Below, one piece after another: positions 1 through 8,634 of a DNA stretch of 37,419 bases (within the stretch, counting starts at the first letter, position 1; every line of letters starts with the position of its first letter). A program made the translations under genes and the position numbers. The stretch is taken from assembly GCA_002869365.1 (NCBI GenBank), contig PKTA01000096.1, positions 2,149 to 39,567 on the forward strand. The letters run 5' to 3'. This stretch comes from Marinilabiliales bacterium. GTDB taxonomy: Bacteria; Bacteroidota; Bacteroidia; Bacteroidales; F082. A model generated the notes under the pieces. That model was not told the DNA's origin and searched no databases. It worked only from the letters and a program-made list of their open reading frames with translations.

Positions 1-40
1 AATAATATTAAGAGATTTTTTATTTTCATTTTTCCTTTTT

Positions 41-568
41 TTACGAATTATAATTCACATCAGACTCCTTAATTTCAACGGCTCCCGATTCTTTCATTAG
101 TTTATTAATATTTTTCACATCCATATCAGTCATCTCCTCAGTTTTGCTAACTACAATTACAAATTTGTCGTTTGTAGATTCAGGGACAGGTAGTGTTACT
201 TCCTTACCGGGATACATTTTTTCGCGAATAAAATAGGTGAGGAAAGTGAATAGTGTTCCAATAAAAATGGTTAAAACAAAAATGATAATTATAAAGGACA
301 ATGTATTAAGAGGTTTACCTCCAAATTTAAGCGGATAACTAACTACTGATGTCCAATACAAAAATGCAAAAACTACAATTACCCCAAATGTACCATAAAG
401 GAAGGTTGCAAGTGGCATTCTTGTTTTTAGATTTAGTTTTTCGAATATCCCATGTATTGGGAATGGCGACATTACATCGGCAACTTTTACGCCATTATCC
501 TGAAGTTTGTCTACTGCTTTCAGTACCACATCTTCATCGTCGTATATTCCTAAAATATTAGTCCTCAT
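41..568 (-). CDS. actD: Alternative complex III subunit ActD (DUF3341 family)
   Basis: This is the small membrane subunit of alternative complex III, the quinol:electron-acceptor oxidoreductase that replaces cytochrome bc1 in many Bacteroidota. The 175-residue product has a soluble N-terminal part starting NILGIYDDEDVVLKAV, typical of ActD, and two hydrophobic segments at about residues 53-73 and 90-114. A short soluble tail follows. Its start overlaps the end of actC by 11 bases, indicating translational coupling in an actABCD operon. Only 40 bases follow its stop before the window ends. actE/actF and terminal oxidase genes often come next in this operon, but they cannot be seen here. The assignment rests on family resemblance, length and position. 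Confidence 0.9.
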   Translation of the reverse strand: MRTNILGIYDDEDVVLKAVDKLQDNGVKVADVMSPFPIHGIFEKLNLKTRMPLATFLYGTFGVIVVFAFLYWTSVVSYPLKFGGKPLNTLSFIIIIFVLTIFIGTLFTFLTYFIREKMYPGKEVTLPVPESTNDKFVIVVSKTEEMTDMDVKNINKLMKESGAVEIKESDVNYNS

Positions 569-1934
569 CGGTAAATGATTTTAATGTTGTAGTTTCTTTT
601 AATACACTTTTAACCTCGCTGATAGCAATTGTTGGAACAAAGCGGAAGAACATTAATACTCCCAGTAAGAATAGTCCTATCGTTCCTACAAATATTGCTA
701 TTTCAGTTATAGTTGGGGAGTAGGTAGCCCATGTTGCTGGAAGGAAGTCTTTTGAGAGAGAAGTAACAACAATTACGTATCTTTCAAACCACATACCTAT
801 GTTTATAAATATGGAAATTATAAATACCATGGGGATATTTTTCCTTATCTTTTTAAACCAGAATAACTGTGGAATAATTGCATTACAGGTAATCATAGTC
901 CAGTATGCAAACGTATAATCTCCTGTGACCCTGTTTTGCATAAATGTAAAGAGTTCATATTCGTTACCTGAATACCATGCCATGAACAACTCAGTTAAAT
1001 ATGCTGTGGCCATAATTAATGAGATAAAGGTTAGTATTCGCGCAACGGCATCAAAGTGCCCATCAGTAACTATATCTTTAAATCTATAAACTTTTCTAAG
1101 AATTATCATTAACGTTAATACCATTCCAAATCCTGAGAATATCGCACCTACCACAAAATATGGAGGGAAAATTGTTGTATGCCATCCTGGAATTACAGAA
1201 ACAGAAAAGTCCATTGATACAATTGAGTGAACTGAAACAACCAGAGGCGCTGCCATTCCACCAAGAAGTATGGCTGCAGTTTCGAAACGTAACCAGCCTT
1301 TTGCATTTCCTATCCATCCAAAACTCAATACTCCGTATATTTTTCTTTTTATTTTAGAAGCCGTTCTTTCTCTGATAGTTGCGAAATCAGGTATCATACC
1401 AATATACCAGAATGCGAAACTTGCCATGAAATAAGTTGAGATTGCTACAACATCCCAAAACAGTGGTGAGTTGAAGTTGTCCCAAAGCGGGCCCCTTGTA
1501 TTCCAGTAGGGAAAGATGAAAAATCCATCCCAAATTCTACCCATATGGATAAGCGGAAACAATCCTGCTGCCATTACTGCGAAAATTGTCATGGCCTCGG
1601 CAGCCCTGTTTATTGATGTACGCCATTTTTGCCTTACAATAAGCAGGAAGATAGAAAAAGCGGTTCCGGCATGACCGATACCAATCCACCAAACAAAGTT
1701 GATGATTGCCCATCCCCAGGCAACATTGTTATTTAGTCCCCAGGCACCAATACCTGTTGTGATGGTATTATAAAAACCCCATACACCCCAAAATAATGCT
1801 CCGGTAGCCAAAAATGCGGTAACCCACCACCACATTGGAGTCTTGTCGTTCATAGGACGAAGAACCTCGTGTGTGATATCACTGTACGATTTGTTACCTT
1901 TTATTAATACTCCTCTGACTCTGGTATTGTACAT
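558..1934 (-). CDS. actC: Alternative complex III subunit ActC (NrfD/PsrC-like quinol-binding membrane subunit)
   Basis: This is the integral membrane subunit of alternative complex III, homologous to NrfD/PsrC, where menaquinol is expected to bind and be oxidised. The 458-residue protein is strongly hydrophobic with about ten membrane segments. It shows family-typical stretches such as WWIGIGHAGT near residues 83-92 and HMGRIWDGFF near 130-139. The start follows actB by 34 bases and its 3' end overlaps actD. Length and membrane pattern match ActC. A second NrfD-like subunit, ActF, is usual in the complex but is not in this window. Confidence 0.93.
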   Translation of the reverse strand: MYNTRVRGVLIKGNKSYSDITHEVLRPMNDKTPMWWWVTAFLATGALFWGVWGFYNTITTGIGAWGLNNNVAWGWAIINFVWWIGIGHAGTAFSIFLLIVRQKWRTSINRAAEAMTIFAVMAAGLFPLIHMGRIWDGFFIFPYWNTRGPLWDNFNSPLFWDVVAISTYFMASFAFWYIGMIPDFATIRERTASKIKRKIYGVLSFGWIGNAKGWLRFETAAILLGGMAAPLVVSVHSIVSMDFSVSVIPGWHTTIFPPYFVVGAIFSGFGMVLTLMIILRKVYRFKDIVTDGHFDAVARILTFISLIMATAYLTELFMAWYSGNEYELFTFMQNRVTGDYTFAYWTMITCNAIIPQLFWFKKIRKNIPMVFIISIFINIGMWFERYVIVVTSLSKDFLPATWATYSPTITEIAIFVGTIGLFLLGVLMFFRFVPTIAISEVKSVLKETTTLKSFTDED

Positions 1935-1968
1935 GTTTTCAGATATTTGTCATTATAATTATCAAAAA

Positions 1969-4893
1969 TTAAACTTCTCTGTTTTTAACTTTAGTTAGAT
2001 ATGATGTTGAAGGTAAGGTGTGCAATTGCTCTAGTAAATGATACATACGGTCTTCTTTAACATTTTGGCTAACCTGACTGTTTTCGTCAAGTAAATTTCC
2101 AAAAGTTATCGCATCAGTAGGACATGATTGTGAACATGCAGTTTGAACTTCACCGTCGCGCAATTCACGGTTTTCCATTTTTGCTGTAAGTTTCTTGTCC
2201 TGTAAACGCTGCACACATAATGAACATTTTTCAACAACACCTCTCTGACGAACTATAACATCAGGGTTAAGAACCATCTTGCCCAAATCACTATTCATAT
2301 TATAATCGAACTGATTGTTATTGGAAAATTCAAACCAGTTGAAACGTCTTACTTTATATGGGCAGTTGTTTACACAATAACGAGTACCGATACAACGGTT
2401 ATAGGCCATTTGGTTAAGACCTTCATTGCTGTGATTGGTTGCTGCAACAGGACATACATTTTCACAAGGCGCATTGTCGCAATGCTGACACATTACCGGC
2501 ATATGGTAAACATCAGGATTTGCCTCTTCGGCAGAATAATATCTGTCGATACGCATCCAGTGCATTATACGTCGGTTTTTAACCTGCTCTTTTCCAATAA
2601 CGGCAACATTATTCTCCGACTGACAAGCAATAACACAGTTTGAACACCCTGTACATGTACTGAGGTCGATAGTCATTCCCCACTGAATACCATCGAAATC
2701 AATCTTACCATATAGTGTGGCATTATTTTTCTCGTCAATGAGGTGCTGCTCATTACCTGAATTAGGATTCTTTTTGTATTCAGGAAGTGTTGTCTCGCGT
2801 GCTATTGCCCTTCCTTCCATAGTATGGTGAATTTGGGTAACTGCGAGAGGATAAGTACTTCCTGTTTTTTCTATTGTAACTTCTTTTCCCAATAGGGAGA
2901 TATTTCCATTTATATTGGCAAGACTAAAAGCATTTTTACCAACTCCGTTTCCGGCTTTACCGACAGCAGTTCTTCCAAATCCTAAGGCAATACCAATTGT
3001 TCCATCGGCTTGTCCCGGCTGAACTATAACAGGAAGTTCAATACTTCCGTTTATTTTTACAACATCTTCAAATTTGAGACTGTTTTCTTCAGCATATTTT
3101 ACAGAAACAGTAACATAATTATCCCATGTTGCAGTAGTTATTGGATCAGGCATTTCGAGTAACCATGGATTGTTAGTGTATTTTCCATTTCCTATGGCAA
3201 TCTTCTCATAAAGAGCAAGTTCAATTCCGCTTGAAGGTTTGCCTGCAGCAAGTTTCTGCTCAGCAAAATTAAATTCTTTGTCTTCTATAGTGTAGGAATA
3301 AACACCATCGTGTTTTGTTTGATTCCATTTTGTTTTGAAATTTCCCTCAGCAGGTAAAATTGTTTTCCAGTTGTTTTCCAGATAATCTCTGAAAACGCCA
3401 CTTATTACTGCCCATTTCATTAAACTATCCTGAAACTGGCGTGTATTAAAAATAGGATTGATAGTTGGTTGCTGAATACTCATTTCACCTTTTATAACTT
3501 CAGCATCGTTCCATGACTCAAGATAATTATTGTCGGGTGCAATGAAATTACAAAGTTCAGCAGTTTCATCTTTTGTATCGGCAAATGAAACTTTGAATTT
3601 TACTTTGCTCATTCCATTTACAAAGGCTTTTGAATCGTAATAATCATAAGCAGGATTTACATTATAAACCATTAAACCGTGAATCTTATCATTATTCATC
3701 TGTTTAACCAATTTTGCCATCGCTTCCTCATTACCCTGCTTTAGGTTAAATGGACGACTGAGGTCAAGTGTTTGGCCATAATTGCTTAATGCATTGTTTA
3801 TTGCGTTAACAATAAGTTGTATGTTAAGATTGTTGGTTCCTGAAACAACAAGAGATTTACCTTTGTTTTTCAGAAGATCTTTTGCGGCTTTTTTTACATC
3901 AACGGGAGAGGCAGGAGCATTATAAGTTGACATTCCCGTTTCTTTTGCAACTTCATTATAAAGGTTTAATAAAACCGTTGCTTCCTGAGAGGGTTTTATT
4001 CCATATCTGTAATCGGCATTGGATCCTGTTAGGGAAAGATTGGATTCAAACTGATAGAGTCGTGACATATTTGTATTTCCCTTAAACAGTTTACGATTTT
4101 TTGAAAACTGTTTTGAGAATGAAACAGGATCGAGCCATGTTCCCAGATAGTCAGCATTAAAACCAACAACGACCTTAGCATTTTCTATCGAATAAGTTGG
4201 TATTATAGCTTCTCCAAAATTAAGTTCATGAGCTTTACGTATTGCCTCATAGCTAACAGCATCATAGGTTACCCATTCTATATTTGGATATTTGTTGATA
4301 AATTCACCGATTAGTTTTTTGGTAGAAGGACTAATGATTGTAGAAGTGAGCAAAACAACTTTTTTACCACTTAAACTTAGCGACTCAAGATTATTCATAA
4401 TCTCTTTGTCCATTGTTTCCCAATCGGTATCAGCCTTTACTTTTACAGGATTTTTCAATCTTGCATCATCATAAAGGTTTAGAACCGAAGCCTGAACTTT
4501 TGCTGAAGTACCACCCTGAGATATAGGTGACATATCGTTGCCTTCTATTTTAATGGGCCTGCTTTCTCGGGTTTTAACTAAAATGCTGCAATAGTCATTA
4601 CCATCGAAAAAAGTTGATGCGTAAAAGTTAGGAACTCCTGGTGTAAGGTCGGCCGGTTGATTTAATAATGGAATTGCTTTGCGAACCGGCATCTGGCAAC
4701 TACTTACCAATGCCACAGCACTTACCGAAAATCCAAGCATCTTAAGAAAATCTCTTCTGCTCGACTTACCTTTAATTTCTGTTTCGTCTAATCCTTCTAT
4801 TGAAAATTCAGGTTGGGGTTTGTTGTTTGCAACATTTTCACCCTTTTTAACCTCTAAATGTTCTTCAATACTTTGCCAATATTTTTTCTCCAT
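1969..4893 (-). CDS. actB: Alternative complex III subunit ActB (molybdopterin-oxidoreductase-like domain plus Fe-S domain)
   Basis: This is the large peripheral iron-sulfur subunit of alternative complex III (974 residues). A twin-arginine signal (RRDFL, residues 46-50) precedes a hydrophobic stretch and a cysteine at 66 that could be lipidated, so the protein should sit on the periplasmic side. Residues about 90-700 resemble molybdopterin oxidoreductases; in ActB of known complexes this domain holds no cofactor. Residues about 735-930 form a ferredoxin-like domain with cysteine groups CTGCSNCVIAC, CQHCDNAPCENVCP, CIGTRYCVNNCP, CSLC and CSQSCP. In CIGTRYC a threonine replaces the usual second cysteine, which fits the single [3Fe-4S] cluster beside three [4Fe-4S] clusters known for ActB. 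It lies between actA and actC. Confidence 0.95.
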   Translation of the reverse strand: MEKKYWQSIEEHLEVKKGENVANNKPQPEFSIEGLDETEIKGKSSRRDFLKMLGFSVSAVALVSSCQMPVRKAIPLLNQPADLTPGVPNFYASTFFDGNDYCSILVKTRESRPIKIEGNDMSPISQGGTSAKVQASVLNLYDDARLKNPVKVKADTDWETMDKEIMNNLESLSLSGKKVVLLTSTIISPSTKKLIGEFINKYPNIEWVTYDAVSYEAIRKAHELNFGEAIIPTYSIENAKVVVGFNADYLGTWLDPVSFSKQFSKNRKLFKGNTNMSRLYQFESNLSLTGSNADYRYGIKPSQEATVLLNLYNEVAKETGMSTYNAPASPVDVKKAAKDLLKNKGKSLVVSGTNNLNIQLIVNAINNALSNYGQTLDLSRPFNLKQGNEEAMAKLVKQMNNDKIHGLMVYNVNPAYDYYDSKAFVNGMSKVKFKVSFADTKDETAELCNFIAPDNNYLESWNDAEVIKGEMSIQQPTINPIFNTRQFQDSLMKWAVISGVFRDYLENNWKTILPAEGNFKTKWNQTKHDGVYSYTIEDKEFNFAEQKLAAGKPSSGIELALYEKIAIGNGKYTNNPWLLEMPDPITTATWDNYVTVSVKYAEENSLKFEDVVKINGSIELPVIVQPGQADGTIGIALGFGRTAVGKAGNGVGKNAFSLANINGNISLLGKEVTIEKTGSTYPLAVTQIHHTMEGRAIARETTLPEYKKNPNSGNEQHLIDEKNNATLYGKIDFDGIQWGMTIDLSTCTGCSNCVIACQSENNVAVIGKEQVKNRRIMHWMRIDRYYSAEEANPDVYHMPVMCQHCDNAPCENVCPVAATNHSNEGLNQMAYNRCIGTRYCVNNCPYKVRRFNWFEFSNNNQFDYNMNSDLGKMVLNPDVIVRQRGVVEKCSLCVQRLQDKKLTAKMENRELRDGEVQTACSQSCPTDAITFGNLLDENSQVSQNVKEDRMYHLLEQLHTLPSTSYLTKVKNREV

Positions 4894-4937
4894 GATATAT
4901 AGATCGGAATGATAAATATTCTAATTATTTCTTGATT

Positions 4938-6155
4938 TTAGTAATGACATCTTTGACATTCTTCACCACCAATGTCGATCACCTTAACAGTTTTCTTTTC
5001 ACCGTTTTTAAGTTTTTCGTGCATTTGAGCAAAGTTATCGTAGAATTTGTTGTTAGCAAACTGTACATCCTTAGTACGGTGGCACTCTATGCACCATCCC
5101 ATACTTAAATCCTTTACCTGTATTATTTCGTCCATTTTTTCAACTTCTCCATGGCATTCGGCACATGCTACTTTACCAACTGTAACATGCTGAGCATGAT
5201 TGAAGTAAACGTGGTCAGGAAGATTATGAACTTTTACCCATTCGATGGGTTTATTATTGTCGATGGCATCATAAATTTTCGCAATCTCTTTAGTACCGGT
5301 TTCCTTACCTGATTTAACCTGAGAGTGGCAATTCATACAAGTTGCTGCCGGTGGAATACCTGCATGCATACTCTTATCGGCAGTAAAATGACAGTACATA
5401 CAATCTATTTTATTCTGGCCGGCATGAACCTTATGTGAAAATGCAATGGGTTGGTCGGGTTGATAATATTGTTGACGACCCAAACCGGCAGCTTCCACAA
5501 ATAATAATTCTCCACCTATAAAAATGGAAATTAAAATTATTATAAAATGTATCCAGCGTGCTTTAATAAGTTTAGTAACAAGAAGGTCAAAAATGCTAAT
5601 AAGCATGAGTATGACAACTATGATAAAGGTATTCCTCATATTACGGAAATCTGACCTTTTCATTTCAGCAATAATCTCCTCATCCGGATCATGAATCGCT
5701 GTTTCTGTAACCTCCTGGGGCTTGGTATCACCTGTTACAGAAACTTCTCCTTCTGCAACTTTACCATCATTGGCAATATACTTAAGTACACCCCTTATCT
5801 GGTCTGGGCTAAGGTTATTAGGAGGCATGGGGATTTTGTTATATTCTTCAAAAAGCTTCACAGCTGCAGGGTCTCCTGACTCTATCATCTGAGTTGAATT
5901 CTGAATGAATTTTATCAACCACTCCTCATCATGGCGTTCATTTACGCCTTTCAGATCAGGGCCTACTAGTCTTCCGCCACCTATTGTATGACAGGCTTTG
6001 CAGACTGCAAAGTTAGCTTCGTCAGCAGCCGTTTGACTGTATGAAGTCTGTGGGAAATTAAATAATAAAAGGATAAATAATCCTATCCCGAGTATTCGGG
6101 TGAAAAAGCCCGTTGTTCGCGGTGCCTTTGGTGATACAAAACCGTTAATGATCAT
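4938..6155 (-). CDS. actA: Alternative complex III cytochrome ActA, six-haem form with an N-terminal monohaem cytochrome domain
   Basis: This is the multihaem c-type cytochrome subunit that passes electrons out of alternative complex III. The 405-residue protein has an N-terminal hydrophobic segment (about 20-40), then a monohaem class-I cytochrome domain with CKACH at 52-56 and a likely distal methionine in IPMPP (Met110). Two membrane segments lie near 176-193 and 203-220. A pentahaem region follows with CMYCH (252), CMNCH (273), CAECH (331), CIECH (355) and CQRCH (400), close to the C-terminus. In Rhodothermus-type complexes the monohaem protein is a separate subunit, ActE; here it is joined to ActA. 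It is the first gene of the operon, with a 215-base upstream region. Confidence 0.92.
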   Translation of the reverse strand: MIINGFVSPKAPRTTGFFTRILGIGLFILLLFNFPQTSYSQTAADEANFAVCKACHTIGGGRLVGPDLKGVNERHDEEWLIKFIQNSTQMIESGDPAAVKLFEEYNKIPMPPNNLSPDQIRGVLKYIANDGKVAEGEVSVTGDTKPQEVTETAIHDPDEEIIAEMKRSDFRNMRNTFIIVVILMLISIFDLLVTKLIKARWIHFIIILISIFIGGELLFVEAAGLGRQQYYQPDQPIAFSHKVHAGQNKIDCMYCHFTADKSMHAGIPPAATCMNCHSQVKSGKETGTKEIAKIYDAIDNNKPIEWVKVHNLPDHVYFNHAQHVTVGKVACAECHGEVEKMDEIIQVKDLSMGWCIECHRTKDVQFANNKFYDNFAQMHEKLKNGEKKTVKVIDIGGEECQRCHY

Positions 6156-6240
6156 GATGTAAAGATTATCAAATAAATTGTCGTTTTTGTGTTATATTTC
6201 AGATGTTAAATATAAGTTAAAATATTTAATCTGAAGCGAG

Positions 6241-6248
6241 CAAAAATA
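6241..6248 (-). promoter_or_regulatory. Candidate -7 element upstream of actABCD
   Basis: On the minus strand this reads TATTTTTG, a match to the Bacteroidota -7 consensus TAnnTTTG, about 86 bases before the actA start. No TTG/TTTG lies at the usual 19-base spacing; the nearest are at 15 and 24. The promoter may therefore be weak or depend on an activator. Such 8-mers also occur by chance in AT-rich DNA. Confidence 0.35.
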
Positions 6249-6275
6249 TTTAATTTTTTTACACAATACACCCAA

Positions 6276-6314
6276 TTAGGTAACAAAATACCTAAATAAT
6301 TTTGAATTACCTAA
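6276..6314. promoter_or_regulatory. Candidate operator: dyad of TTAGGTA half-sites plus a third half-site upstream of actA
   Basis: TTAGGTA (6276-6282) and its inverse TACCTAA (6289-6295) flank six bases. A further TTACCTAA occurs at 6307-6314. The cluster lies just upstream of the candidate actA -7 element, between that and the end of the preceding gene, where an activator or repressor would bind. The half-site resembles the TTAGGT...ACCTAA arms of DtxR/IdeR iron-regulator boxes, but the spacing is one base longer than the classic 19-bp box. The regulator is unknown. Confidence 0.35.
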
Positions 6315-6370
6315 CATTCAGTCAGATAGAGTGTTAATAAAATTTATCTGTTATTTTATAGCAGTAATAA

Positions 6371-7183
6371 TTACCAGCTTCCACCGGCGCCACCACCTCC
6401 GAAACTTCCACCTCCGAAACCTCCGAAGCCGCCGCCAAAACCGCCTCCGCCTCCGAAGCCGCCTGAGCCTCCGGAAAAATTATTCCAATTACCTGAAGAG
6501 CCGCTTCCTAAACTGCTTCCAATCCACAATGCTGTCCAAAAAGGTAAACTTCCACTTCCAACATGTCCGGATCTTGCCCGTGAAACTCTCATAATTATGA
6601 AGATAAGTATTATTACTAAAAAGGGAATTATTCCAAATAATGCACGTTTATTTAAAGCTTTATTATAGCCTTCTGCAGAAATCTCTCCAGAAGCAAATTT
6701 GCTTAAAATATCCACTGCCTGATTTATGCCGGTGTTATAATCGTTCGTTTCAAAGTAAGGAATCATTTCATTCTCCACTATGCGTTTGGCAATGGCATCG
6801 GGTATAGCACCCTCCAGTCCATAGCCTACCGCAATAAAAGCCTGACCCTTATCACGATTATTTTCTTTGGGTTTTACCAAAATTACTATGCCATTATTAA
6901 AATCTTTTTGTCCTACGCCCCACTGTTCTCCTATCATGAATGCGAAACTTGCTTTGTCGTAACCTTGTAAAGATTTTAAAGTAACCACGACAATTTGGTT
7001 GGAAGTACTATCATTTAAGGCTCGTAATTTCCATTCAAGGGATTTTTCTGTATTCGCATCCAGTACACCTGCCAGGTCGTTCACAAGTTTTGGTGGCTGG
7101 GGGCGTGGAAGAATATCCTCCGCGAAAATGTTTAGGGTAAATAAAAGTGAAAATATTACTATTGATAAACGTTTAATTAGCAT
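6371..7183 (-). CDS. Exported TPM-domain protein with membrane anchor and glycine-rich tail
   Basis: The 270-residue protein has a signal peptide (about 1-21, ending FAED). A TPM domain (TLP18.3/Psb32/MOLO-1 fold) spans about 35-165, with LVNDLAGVLDANTE, NGIVILV and AVGYGLEGAIPD as family-typical segments. A membrane segment lies at about 182-199. The tail, about 215-270, is rich in glycine, serine and phenylalanine and ends GGGGAGGSW. The TPM domain would lie in the periplasm and the tail in the cytoplasm. Some TPM proteins hydrolyse phosphate esters in vitro, others are photosystem or receptor-assembly factors, so no reaction is claimed. It is the last gene of a lemA-TPM-TPM run, 32 bases after the preceding TPM gene, and the order suggests joint work with LemA. 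Confidence 0.85.
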   Translation of the reverse strand: MLIKRLSIVIFSLLFTLNIFAEDILPRPQPPKLVNDLAGVLDANTEKSLEWKLRALNDSTSNQIVVVTLKSLQGYDKASFAFMIGEQWGVGQKDFNNGIVILVKPKENNRDKGQAFIAVGYGLEGAIPDAIAKRIVENEMIPYFETNDYNTGINQAVDILSKFASGEISAEGYNKALNKRALFGIIPFLVIILIFIIMRVSRARSGHVGSGSLPFWTALWIGSSLGSGSSGNWNNFSGGSGGFGGGGGFGGGFGGFGGGSFGGGGAGGSW

Positions 7184-7215
7184 GTGTAGTGATGTCTATT
7201 TCTTAATTCTTATTT

Positions 7216-7656
7216 TTATTCTCCGAATGAAATCTCGTCGCTTAACTCATTAATATCATCCAGATGATGTGGGAAATGACGCTTTAGTGACTTACCTGTG
7301 GTTTCTATACCTTCGGTTAAGCCACTAACATAATCGCCTTTTTTAAAGTGGGCTCTCATATTTTCTTTAATGTCTACCCAAAAGTTTTCGGGTACCGAGG
7401 CATTAATTCCCTTGTCGCCAATAATTGCAAATTTCTGGCTTTTAACAGCTATATAAAACAAAACGCCATTTCTGAGTTCTGTTTTTTCCATTCCCAGTTG
7501 TTTGAAAAGGAGGGCTGCTCTGTCGAGTACATCAGTTTTGCATGTGCTTTCTAAATGAACTCTTATTTCACCAGACGTATCCATTTCTGCATTTAGGATA
7601 GCCTTTTTTATTTCCTTTTTGTCGTTTTCCGAGAAAAAATCTTGTATTGAAGCCAT
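7216..7656 (-). CDS. Small TPM-domain protein without signal peptide
   Basis: The 146-residue product is essentially one TPM domain. It contains SGEIRVHLES, RNGVLFYIAVKSQKFAIIGDKGIN and a C-terminal histidine-rich HFPHH segment. No signal peptide or membrane segment is visible, so unlike its downstream neighbour it should be cytoplasmic. The gene lies between lemA (37 bases upstream) and the exported TPM gene (32 bases downstream) on the same strand, an arrangement seen in many Bacteroidota. The exact function is unknown; the family name TPM_phosphatase should not be read as proof of phosphatase activity here. Confidence 0.82.
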   Translation of the reverse strand: MASIQDFFSENDKKEIKKAILNAEMDTSGEIRVHLESTCKTDVLDRAALLFKQLGMEKTELRNGVLFYIAVKSQKFAIIGDKGINASVPENFWVDIKENMRAHFKKGDYVSGLTEGIETTGKSLKRHFPHHLDDINELSDEISFGE

Positions 7657-7693
7657 GGTATTTGGTATTTAATGTTTTGGTTTAATATGAAAA

Positions 7694-8284
7694 TTAAAAC
7701 TGTACTTCAGGTACTATTTCGCTACCTTGTTGCGCTTCAAAGTATGGTTTGCTCTCATATCCAAACATACCAGCAAACATTGAATTGGGGAATAATTTAA
7801 TATAAGTATTATAGTCTCTTGTTGTTTCATTAAACTTCTGTCGTTCAACGGTTATTCTGTTTTCTGTTCCTTCAAGTTGTGCCTGTAATTCCAGAAAGTT
7901 CTGATTAGCTTTTAAATCGGGATACCTTTCTACTACAACCATCAATTTCGACAAAGCGCTTGACAACCCCTGCTGCGCATTTTGAAATGCCTGCATGGAT
8001 TGTGCATTCAGATCACCGGCATTAACATTTACCGAAGTGGCTTTTGCTCTTGCTTCGATTACTCCTTCCAGAGTTTCTTTTTCGTGAGCAGCATAACCTT
8101 TAACGGTATTTACAAGGTTGGGTATCAAATCGGCTCTGCGTTGATAAACATTTTCAACCTGCGACCATTTGGCACTTACATCTTCCGATTTAGTAACCAT
8201 ATTATTATTTAGGCCTTTAACGTAACTATATCCTACAAATCCAAGGATAACTAAAACAACTATAATTATTACTGATTTTTTCAT
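7694..8284 (-). CDS. LemA family protein
   Basis: The 196-residue protein starts with a single hydrophobic segment (about 4-23) and continues as a long helical domain with LemA-typical blocks: SEDVSAKWSQVENVYQRR, ADLIPNLVNTVKGYAAHE, VVVERYPDLKANQNF, and NTYIKLFPNSMFAGMFGY. LemA proteins are membrane-anchored helical bundles with a short N-terminus on one side of the membrane; their biochemical role is not established. It is the first gene of a three-gene minus-strand run with two TPM-domain genes. Upstream is a 350-base divergent spacer shared with dnaE that contains a large palindrome. Confidence 0.92.
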   Translation of the reverse strand: MKKSVIIIVVLVILGFVGYSYVKGLNNNMVTKSEDVSAKWSQVENVYQRRADLIPNLVNTVKGYAAHEKETLEGVIEARAKATSVNVNAGDLNAQSMQAFQNAQQGLSSALSKLMVVVERYPDLKANQNFLELQAQLEGTENRITVERQKFNETTRDYNTYIKLFPNSMFAGMFGYESKPYFEAQQGSEIVPEVQF

Positions 8285-8401
8285 TTTTCTTATTATATTT
8301 AAAAGGCGAATATAATCATATTATACCTATTGTAATGTTATATATGCTTAAATCCTGATATTTATAATGCTTGTATTTGGTATTAGGATGTGTTTTTTCC
8401 C

Positions 8402-8419
8402 ATTGCAATCGATTGCAAT
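8402..8419. promoter_or_regulatory. Perfect 18-bp palindrome resembling a LacI-family operator
   Basis: The sequence ATTGCAATCGATTGCAAT is identical to its reverse complement. It has the central AAnCGnTT core and TTGnAA arms typical of LacI/GalR-family operators. Its centre is about 126 bases upstream of lemA and 224 upstream of dnaE. No LacI-family regulator gene is in the window, so the assignment is by sequence form only. Confidence 0.45.
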
Positions 8420-8522
8420 AATTTTATTATTTTGTTAATGCTTTTAAATCAAAAGATTAAAATATCACCTCATTTTAATATCCAAAGTTTTCAACATGCA
8501 GTATTTTGCTTCTCAATTTCAG

Positions 8523-8530
8523 TAATTTTG
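8523..8530 (+). promoter_or_regulatory. Candidate -7 element for dnaE
   Basis: TAATTTTG matches TAnnTTTG on the plus strand, about 105 bases before the dnaE start. A TTTG lies upstream at 8505-8508 but at only a 14-base spacing. This is a weak call. Confidence 0.25.
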
Positions 8531-8634
8531 TTTGGGACGAATCAGTATTTTTTTATTACTTTATAAGTGTAAAAAATCACTACATAAGACTTTCTAATTA
8601 TTTAATAATCAACTTCATATATATAATAGCATAA

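Larger units (their letters stand above)
8285..8634. other. Divergent intergenic region between lemA and dnaE
   Basis: This 350-base gene-free stretch separates lemA (minus) from dnaE (plus). It contains a perfect 18-bp palindrome at 8402-8419 and a TAATTTTG match to the -7 consensus at 8523-8530 on the plus strand, about 105 bases before dnaE. For lemA only an imperfect -7 candidate is seen (8307-8314, TATATTCG on the minus strand). No RNA gene or coding sequence is apparent. Confidence 0.6.

Noticed and set aside
6331-6594. Arginine/leucine-rich plus-strand open frame opposite the TPM gene
   Set aside because: It is the antisense of the glycine-rich tail codons; low-complexity composition and no start context support it as a gene.
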